Shown: piece after piece, positions 58,086 through 64,000 of the stretch
Position numbering within the stretch: position 1 is the first letter of the stretch
Layout: each line of letters starts with the position of its first letter
DNA from: Brettanomyces bruxellensis
Lineage: Eukaryota; Ascomycota; Pichiomycetes; Pichiales; Pichiaceae
Reading direction: 5' to 3'
Assembly: GCF_011074885.1 (NCBI RefSeq)
Contig: NC_054687.1
Span: 62,001 to 126,000 of the forward strand
Length of the DNA: 64,000 nucleotides
Translations under genes and position numbers: made by a program
Notes under the pieces: model-generated
The model's input: only the letters and a program-made list of their open reading frames with translations
Told to the model about the DNA's origin: nothing
Databases searched by the model: none

Positions 58086-59197
58086 AGTCCTGCATTAGCG
58101 CGAAAACACAATTGCACTTTCAGGACGGAAGCCGGCACCCTAAATCAATATAATTACTTTGTTTATCTTGTTGTCTCGGTGTTTAGCTAAGTACTCTCCA
58201 ATGAAGTTTACATCCTTTTAAATGACAAAGGCACTCACCAGATGGAAGATTCTGGAATGAAATAACAGAATATATTCTCTAATTGCCGGTAGTACTCCGA
58301 TAGCTATTTTCAGATTCAGGTTTCTTTCTTGTCTGTACTTTCCTAATTTCAGTAAAACTGTAATAATGTGGGGTCCCACCTCGTATCATATCCCCTGCAT
58401 TGTATATCACATTTTTGTGTGTTGAATGTGAAACTACTGATCACGTGCTTAATAATAGGAGATTTTCAAACTTGATTATTGTTATGGCATGGTTGCTATT
58501 CCTTCGCAAATGTTTTTTTCGCCATTTTATAGTTTGTTTGTTCTTGAATCCTGTTTGTGTGAAGCCATTTTTTGCGTAAGAATATTTTTTTGCCTATTCC
58601 AGACATTTGTGCTGATGTTCAATGCCACCCCAATATTAAACTAACTTGAACGGGTGTACTTGAACAGATGTATGATTTATATTGAATAAAATGATATACA
58701 AAAATGAACAAATTTAGTTTAGTCAGAAGGAAAGATGTGATAAATCAACATGCTGATTATGTTGCTAGCAAGAAATTAATACCAATATTTGGACTTCTGG
58801 GCATGAAAGGATTCACAGATGCAAAAAAACTATGTCAAACGGATATTCTTTGCTTTTCAATATTATGTACCACAATTTAAATCAGTGTCGAATATTTAAA
58901 TTCGCAATCAGATGGCATTGGTGCATTAATTAGGAACATGTACTAATAGTGTTGCCGTTCTTCAATTTATGAGTATAATGATTCTCATTTTTTGAGTAGC
59001 TTATCATCAACTTGATTGTTGAAACTCATAAATCAGTCAAGTAGCTTATGATTGTGATCATTCTTAATACTGACAAGTTTGTTACTCTTGCAATTTTCTC
59101 TGCAAACTAGTATAAGCTTTAGCATTAAAGCATATTTACAGTATGGTGCTCGCTACATAATCCTATTGTACAACTGTGAAATGGCAAAAGTTCATCT

Positions 59198-59962
59198 CTA
59201 TCCCATCATCTTCTCTCTCTTAATCATCTCCTCTCTTTCTCTCCATAGTCTTGCCATCTCCCTCTTTTTCCACTGCTCATACTCTAATTTGGGGCTTGCT
59301 TCATCGTTATCATCTAGGTGTGCAACTATTTGGTCTTCAATTTTTCCCCATCCTCCCCTAAGTTTTTGCTCCATATCTTCCCTGTCAACTTCAGCCATGT
59401 TCCGTTTGATCCCTTTCAATATTTTCCTGGATTTCTCTTTCTGTAAATCCTCACTATCATCGCTTTTACCAGTATTCGCTGTTCTTTTCTTTCGTTGAAA
59501 CCTCACTTTCTTTGATACATGGATAATTTCTTGGCCCGAACTTTCTGAACTGCAGCTTTCGGAGCTCTCATCACTCTCTGAATCTCGATTGCTTTCGGTA
59601 TCTGCATTGCCTTTCGTATCCGAATCGCTTTCCATATCCGAATTGCTTTCTTCAAATGAATGTTCTATCTCTGTATCTTTTTTAGTTTCTTGCTCATGTT
59701 TCTCGTCTTTACCAATTTCGTTCCCTACCACTCCCTCAACTGTTCTCTTATCACTCGACTTAGCCTTCTTTTGAAACTTCACTTTCATTATCGGCATACC
59801 CTGCTCACTTTCCTCTGATTCATTTTCTTCACTTTCTTCTGAACTACTTTGATTACTGCTGTCATCTGAATCCTCTCGCTGGTATACACCCTTGCCCCGA
59901 AAATATCGCTGTAAACCACCGGTTTGCTTCATGTTTCCATCCCCATTCATTTTGCCTCCCAT
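59198..59962 (-). CDS. SPP381: Tri-snRNP splicing factor, Spp381/MFAP1-like
   Basis: The 254-aa product resembles the MFAP1/Spp381 family, components of the U4/U6.U5 tri-snRNP needed for spliceosome activation. The N-terminal LQRYFRGKGVYQREDSDD (an RYFxGK motif followed by an acidic Ser/Glu stretch), the two KVKFQKKAK/KVRFQRKKR basic patches separated by a Ser/Asp/Glu-rich region, and the C-terminal LEYEQWKKREMARLWREREE are the family signs. The open frame begins upstream only with TTG, so I take the first ATG (59962). It is divergent from BRX1 over 256 bp, and the two may share a promoter. The call is probable, not certain, because most of the protein is low complexity. Confidence 0.75.
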   Translation of the reverse strand: MGGKMNGDGNMKQTGGLQRYFRGKGVYQREDSDDSSNQSSSEESEENESEESEQGMPIMKVKFQKKAKSSDKRTVEGVVGNEIGKDEKHEQETKKDTEIEHSFEESNSDMESDSDTKGNADTESNRDSESDESSESCSSESSGQEIIHVSKKVRFQRKKRTANTGKSDDSEDLQKEKSRKILKGIKRNMAEVDREDMEQKLRGGWGKIEDQIVAHLDDNDEASPKLEYEQWKKREMARLWREREEMIKREKMMG

Positions 59963-60108
59963 AATATGCAGGATTCTACTTATTAAATCAGCATATACTA
60001 CTTGTACTGCTCCTATATACCCCAAAATGTCCGCTGCTCGAAATATTTAAAGCTTATTGCACAGCCCGAGTGTTGAAAAAATGTTTTTTTTTTTCTTTCC
60101 ACATCTTA

Positions 60109-60119
60109 TCAAATTTTTC
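60109..60119 (+). promoter_or_regulatory. RRPE-like element of BRX1
   Basis: CAAATTTTTCA matches the reverse complement of the RRPE consensus TGAAAAATTTT at ten of eleven positions, 100 bp upstream of BRX1 in the region shared with SPP381. Confidence 0.5.
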
Positions 60120-60218
60120 AGCATCACCTTTCTTGCACCTTTTCGGTCTGATGTATAGTTTATGATTTTCCCTTCTTGGCATATAAACAACAGAAAGTAA
60201 GATTGCATAACCAAACAA

Positions 60219-61103
60219 ATGTCTGCAATCTACAAGGCCCTCACGGGGTCGAAAGAGATGTCCCAAACTAAAGGATCAAAAGTTTCAAAAAAAAGAGTTA
60301 ACAGGCAAAGAGTGCTGCTCATATCTTCAAGGGGTGTTACATTTAGACATCGCCATCTTTTGAACGATTTATACGCTTTACTACCACATTCAAGAAAAGA
60401 ACCAAAGTTGGATACAAAGAAATCGCTTTATGAGTTAAACGAGCTTGCCGAGTTGTACAACTGCAATAACATAATGTACTTTGAAGCTCGTAAGCATCAG
60501 GATTTGTACATGTGGCTTTCGAAGCCACCTAATGGACCTACGATCAAGTTCTACATCCAGAATTTGCACACTATGGAAGAGCTCAACTTCACGGGAAACT
60601 GTCTTAAAGGTTCGAGGCCCATTCTCTCGTTTGACAAGGCTTTTGACATGGATGAAAAGTATCAACTCATGAAAGAGATGTTCACACAGCAGTTTGGTGT
60701 TCCACCTCGTGCAAGGAAGTCAAAGCCATTTATTGATCATGTTATGACATTTTCCATCGTCGATGAGAAGATATGGATCAGAAACTACCAGATTAACGAG
60801 CCAAAAGAGGTGCAAACCGATCCAAATGCAGAAGATGATGAGCAGCAGCAAATCAGTTTGGTTGAAATTGGACCCAGACTCGTGCTTACGCCAATAATCA
60901 TCCTTGAAGGTTCATTTGGAGGTCCGAAGATCTTCGAAAACAAGCAGTATGTGTCGCCAAATGTTGTCAGAGCTCAGTTGAAGCAGAAAGCTGCAGAACA
61001 AGCCAGAGACAGGCAGCAAGATGCAGTTGATAAGAAGGTGAGGAAATCCAGCCGTGTGGCTAAGAAGAACCCATTGTCTAATGATGCTCTTTTCAAGGAG
61101 TAG
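60219..61103 (+). CDS. BRX1: Ribosome biogenesis protein Brx1 (Brix domain)
   Basis: The 294-aa product is Brx1, a Brix-domain protein that with Ebp2 binds 25S pre-rRNA in early pre-60S particles in the nucleolus. Visible signatures are RVLLISSRGVTFRHRHLLND, CNNIMYFEARKHQDLYMWLS, FTGNCLKGSRPILSFD, and ILEGSFGGPKIFENKQYVSP in the second half of the domain. A basic C-terminal tail follows. Length equals S. cerevisiae Brx1 (291 aa). The CTG codon 33 falls on a leucine conserved in yeast Brx1, which supports standard decoding. The neighbour ATP19 is its neighbour in S. cerevisiae too (YOL077C, YOL077W-A). Confidence 0.97.
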   Translation: MSAIYKALTGSKEMSQTKGSKVSKKRVNRQRVLLISSRGVTFRHRHLLNDLYALLPHSRKEPKLDTKKSLYELNELAELYNCNNIMYFEARKHQDLYMWLSKPPNGPTIKFYIQNLHTMEELNFTGNCLKGSRPILSFDKAFDMDEKYQLMKEMFTQQFGVPPRARKSKPFIDHVMTFSIVDEKIWIRNYQINEPKEVQTDPNAEDDEQQQISLVEIGPRLVLTPIIILEGSFGGPKIFENKQYVSPNVVRAQLKQKAAEQARDRQQDAVDKKVRKSSRVAKKNPLSNDALFKE

Positions 61104-61445
61104 ATGTGTACGGCATAGCTAATGAGAAGATTAATAAAATAAGAATAGAATGTTGTGTATTCAGTATATGTGATAAGCGAGAATAAATACGTATAAAGAG
61201 AGAGAGGGGAAAGGGGTGGCCAAAGTAATGAAATGTCCACCAATGTCTATAAGGAGCCATGAAGAAGCTTAAACGATACATATTCTATGGTTTCTATGCC
61301 AACGTGCTGTGTGATCTGCATTGCTTCAACCTATTTCTTTAATTGGTCTTTCTTCAAAACCTTCCTCTTAATTTGATGCTTTTCTTCAAAGGCTTCCCTT
61401 TATTTGAAGTTTTCAACCCCCTTTCTGCTTTCGAGACCTTCTTCA
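61104..61445. other. Convergent BRX1/ATP19 3' spacer
   Basis: 342 bp, no gene seen; pyrimidine-rich toward ATP19 (61330-61440). Confidence 0.5.
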
Positions 61446-61658
61446 TTATTTCGACTCCTCCTTCTTCGGCTCATGCTCCTCTATATACTTCTTAATGAAT
61501 GCTGTCTCTTCTGGAGTCGAACCTTCCACTTTTGGCTGCTTCACAGGCACTGTCTTGAAAGGGTTAGGCAGAACAAGCAAAGTAACTAAACTCAATGTTG
61601 CAATAGATAAATAGTGCGAAGGGATAACCTTGCCGGCAATAGTGTATGTAGCGACCAT
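61446..61658 (-). CDS. ATP19: F1Fo-ATP synthase subunit k
   Basis: This 70-aa protein matches Atp19 (subunit k), a small inner-membrane subunit that stabilises ATP synthase dimers and cristae. One membrane span (residues about 15-31, SHYLSIATLSLVTLLVLP) follows the conserved N-terminal AYTIAGK-like VATYTIAGKVI. The tail is charged and ends EEHEPKKEESK. Length is close to the 68 aa of S. cerevisiae. The conserved position beside BRX1 supports the call despite the small size. Confidence 0.92.
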   Translation of the reverse strand: MVATYTIAGKVIPSHYLSIATLSLVTLLVLPNPFKTVPVKQPKVEGSTPEETAFIKKYIEEHEPKKEESK

Positions 61659-62255
61659 TCTGTGAGTACCTTGTTTCCCCCTTTCTGTAATTCAACAAAA
61701 GATATTATATATAAAGGCGATGTATATTCTGTGATGTCCAGTGATACGCATACGAAGTATAAAAATGTAACCTCTCTGCAAATGTTCCTGTACTCTTTTT
61801 TTTTTCAACACTGTTTTTTTTTCGTCCTGCCAATCCTCATTTTTTTAGGCACTGGATGCTCGAGCTCTCTCGCACTCTGCACTACCTACAATATCATTGG
61901 TGAATCGGATATCTGGCCTACATACACATTATCCAAGGCTCAATCAACATAATATTGATACCAATCTCCTAGGATTGATTTTCTCTATCATTATAACAGC
62001 ATAATGCTGCCAAATTTGCTCGTTGTACCTGAAATTCATACCCCTTAAACCTGAAAATGCTACTGATATAAGTGCGTCGATTGACGCGTCTTGCAGATTT
62101 CCTCCCAGCCCTGTTAAAAGATTCGGGTTCTCATCTCCATCAGTACAAGAAAATAAAGCGGAGTGTGGGTTTCTTTCTAACTTGAGTCTAGTATTTCATC
62201 AAACATTATATTCTCCCCTTTTTAGGTACACCAGGGTTTATACAAGGAGTTTACT
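61659..62255. promoter_or_regulatory. Divergent ATP19 / 3'-truncated gene intergenic region
   Basis: 597 bp, no convincing gene; a pyrimidine-rich run with T blocks lies near 61795-61850. Confidence 0.5.
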
Positions 62256-64000
62256 ATGGCCTTTCCGGTATCCTCCGATATTCTCATCAATGTTCTTCGT
62301 GAAAGTTGTGCATCGATAGAGCAGGGATATTCGAAAAAGCAAGAACGAATATATCAACAGCAAAGCTCCCAATCCGGCGTATTAAATAATGCAATCGGCA
62401 CGAATAGAAGTCTTGAATCTCTAAAGGGAGTTGAGAAGATATGTTTCCCTTGTAAAATCTACAAGAAAGGCGAACTGGAGGGATTGATCAATGTGAAACG
62501 AGATTTTCCACTTGTATCCAATCTAAGCAGTCAGGAAAGCCCACCAATTGACTGGAACCTGCACCAAGAGTCGAAATTTTCAGAGCCACTTAAAGAGGAA
62601 AATGAGTCTGATGAAAGCAGTATATCCAGCATTGGTAACAGGGAAGAAAAAACGCACTTTAAGGAGGATGGTGATAATATGATTAGCAGGAAATCTGGAA
62701 ATGGTGAATTTTCTGAAACCCAATCCCAAAAAGGGGTACCAGAAAGCGTTATAACGCAGGTATCGGATGTGGAGCAATCAACACCAATTGAATCATTGAA
62801 GAAACTTTCGATTCGAAAGGGAAACTTTCAAGCTCAAAGTCAGCCCAGTAACAACAACGTTGGTTTAAGCAAGGGCAAGAAAAATGGTATATTGGGGAGG
62901 ATCATGAGCAGAGGAGCGGCCACAAATGAGCATATAACAACTTCCGGTGCAATTATTGATGACAGTACAAGCAGCGACTCGTTTATTTCGAAGTCTTCCA
63001 TGATCAGTGGAAGTGAAAGTGCATTGGATGATATTCAAGGCACTGAAGATCGTTCCAATCATGATGAGGATGTTCTAAATATGAATGACGAGGCAATAAA
63101 AAGTGCAACTGACTCGGACGAATCTGTTGGCTCGATCGAATCAAGTGAAATTGCAGACGATGACGATCAAGATTATCTTCTTGAACCATCGTACCTAGCA
63201 TCTTCTTATGCTGAAGGTGGTAATGATGAGGTTTCCGGCAGCTCTTCGGACAACTACTATCTAGATTCAGACTATGATGATTCAGACCTTATTTATGACA
63301 GCAGTGTCGAAACTTCGTCTCTGCATCCTCATTCCAGTGTTTATCAGGGAGATCATCCAGTCTCGAGGATCAATTTCACAAGATCAAGGCCTGGAACCTA
63401 CACACCATTCAAAATTTCCCGTCGTGGTGCATCTATTAGAAGCAGAAATAATGCTTTAAGTGCTTCCCAAAGATCAAGATTTTCATCCAACGTCCGACCA
63501 GCCAACCTTTCAGTTATCCCAGCAAGGTTATCTTTGGCACCAGCATCACTTCAAAGTCATAGAATTGCTGGAACGAGGAATTCCAAGTCGCTGACAAATA
63601 TGCTCTCGTTATATGCAGATGGAGAAGATAAGAAGCCATCACATCAGGATTTAGACTTCACGAAACGTCCTGTGAAAAGATGTTATAGGTTGAAGTCCCG
63701 ATCAACTGACAAGAAAGATGATTTCCGACCTGTTGATAACTTCAACATGCAGGAAAGTAACACCGAAGATGTGCATACGCCAACGAAAAAAGTGAGTTTA
63801 GGTCTCGAAAGCGAAGATGAACTCTCCTTTTCACCTAAAGTGACTGCGAATAGAAGTATGTCAAGTGCATGCAGTCTTCCATCACCGAAAAATGGAGATG
63901 AGCAGAGTTCTTTCAAAGGGCAGGACATCAAATCAGATGAAAGTCTTTTGGCAGGTGATGAACTTTCCGATGTTGAAAGTCTCTCCACACAAAACACAGG
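62256..64000 (+). CDS. Unrecognised acidic Ser/Asp-rich protein (3' end outside window)
   Basis: An uninterrupted frame runs from the ATG at 62256 to the window edge (581 codons). It starts MAFPVSSDILINVLRESCAS. The first about 110 residues look ordered (GVEKICFPCKIYKKGELEG); the rest is dominated by Ser, Asp, Glu and Asn with acidic clusters. A basic patch rich in Arg/Ser lies near residues 365-430 (RSRPGTYTPFKISRRGAS, RSRNNALSASQRSRF). This suggests a regulatory or scaffold protein. It follows ATP19, where S. cerevisiae has AVO1, but orientation and N-terminus do not fit Avo1. I do not assign a function. Confidence 0.7.
   Translation, partial: MAFPVSSDILINVLRESCASIEQGYSKKQERIYQQQSSQSGVLNNAIGTNRSLESLKGVEKICFPCKIYKKGELEGLINVKRDFPLVSNLSSQESPPIDWNLHQESKFSEPLKEENESDESSISSIGNREEKTHFKEDGDNMISRKSGNGEFSETQSQKGVPESVITQVSDVEQSTPIESLKKLSIRKGNFQAQSQPSNNNVGLSKGKKNGILGRIMSRGAATNEHITTSGAIIDDSTSSDSFISKSSMISGSESALDDIQGTEDRSNHDEDVLNMNDEAIKSATDSDESVGSIESSEIADDDDQDYLLEPSYLASSYAEGGNDEVSGSSSDNYYLDSDYDDSDLIYDSSVETSSLHPHSSVYQGDHPVSRINFTRSRPGTYTPFKISRRGASIRSRNNALSASQRSRFSSNVRPANLSVIPARLSLAPASLQSHRIAGTRNSKSLTNMLSLYADGEDKKPSHQDLDFTKRPVKRCYRLKSRSTDKKDDFRPVDNFNMQESNTEDVHTPTKKVSLGLESEDELSFSPKVTANRSMSSACSLPSPKNGDEQSSFKGQDIKSDESLLAGDELSDVESLSTQNT

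Larger units (their letters stand above)
57829..59197. other. ADH copy B upstream region and SPP381 3' flank
   Basis: 1.37 kb, AT-rich, no recognisable gene. It contains the copy B TATA box (57949-57956), the conserved block (58056-58085) and a CACGTG at about 58443-58448. Confidence 0.55.

Noticed and set aside
61659..61720. Intron just upstream of the ATP19 start codon
   Set aside because: A CAG precedes AATGG, but no TACTAAC branch point or GTAAGT donor could be placed, and the ORF is already full length.
62256..64000. Identification as AVO1 from position next to ATP19 and BRX1
   Set aside because: In S. cerevisiae AVO1 runs in the same direction as ATP19; here the gene runs opposite, and its N-terminus does not match what I know of Avo1.
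1..64000. CTG-Ser or CTG-Ala decoding
   Set aside because: CTG falls on conserved Leu positions in BRX1 (codon 33) and SEH1 (FDLD), so ordinary Leu decoding is the simpler reading.
1..64000. tRNA genes in the long spacers
   Set aside because: I looked for B-box sequences (GGTTCRANNCC and reverse complement) in noncoding DNA and found none in a plausible context; a tRNAscan run would settle it.
1..64000. Transposon or LTR element
   Set aside because: No reverse transcriptase, integrase or transposase frame is present, and repeats found are short local arrays.

Overview
This is a gene-dense nuclear window from an ascomycete budding yeast (Saccharomycotina). It holds 31 protein-coding genes, almost all intronless; two (RPL28, MLC1) carry short introns with GTAAGT donors and TACTAAC branch points. 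CTG sits at a conserved leucine (BRX1 codon 33, also SEH1), so CTG appears to be read as Leu and a CTG-Ser clade species is unlikely. Gene content and order suggest a lineage without whole-genome duplication. A Pichiaceae-type genus such as Brettanomyces or Ogataea is my inference, not a proof.

Left part (1-31 kb): a 5'-truncated Whi5/Nrm1-like gene, an unrecognised 727-aa acidic protein, SEH1 (nucleoporin/SEACIT), NNF1 (kinetochore), NSA1 (60S assembly), CUE3/RQT3 (ribosome quality control), ALG7 (N-glycosylation), an HD-domain nucleotidase (YGK1), RPL28, a VPS73-like sugar porter, a Tim17-family membrane protein, DOM34 (ribosome rescue), ARC1 (tRNA/synthetase cofactor), ERT1 (zinc-cluster regulator), MLC1, DPH7, a thioredoxin-fold membrane protein, RIB1 and a GPX. 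Middle (31-54 kb): ISW1, NBP35, an Old Yellow Enzyme, NUP145, RPA190 (Pol I largest subunit) and DUF1 (WDR48-like). Right part (54-64 kb): a tandem pair of about 94% identical NADP-type alcohol dehydrogenases, SPP381/MFAP1-like, BRX1, ATP19 and a 3'-truncated acidic/serine-rich gene.

The order interleaves homologues of S. cerevisiae YGL091-YGL111 (SEH1, YGL101W, RPL28, VPS73, ARC1, MLC1, CUE3, NSA1, NBP35, NUP145) with homologues of YBR239-YBR246 (ERT1, YBR241C, YBR242W, ALG7, GPX2, ISW1, DPH7). That is the pattern expected of a single unduplicated ancestral region. BRX1-ATP19 is also a preserved neighbour pair (YOL077C / YOL077W-A). Functionally the window is rich in ribosome production and surveillance (RPA190, NSA1, BRX1, RPL28, CUE3, DOM34, ARC1, DPH7) and nuclear-pore parts (SEH1, NUP145), which is housekeeping content and not a dedicated cluster.

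The least ordinary parts are the spacers. Many carry their own private short tandem repeat (11, 12, 15, about 19, about 28 or 70-110 bp units). Several lie directly 3' of a gene and in two cases take in the stop codon. Long homopolymer tracts (20-39 bp) sit in several promoters. I saw no tRNA, rRNA, transposon ORF, CRISPR array or virus-like gene.
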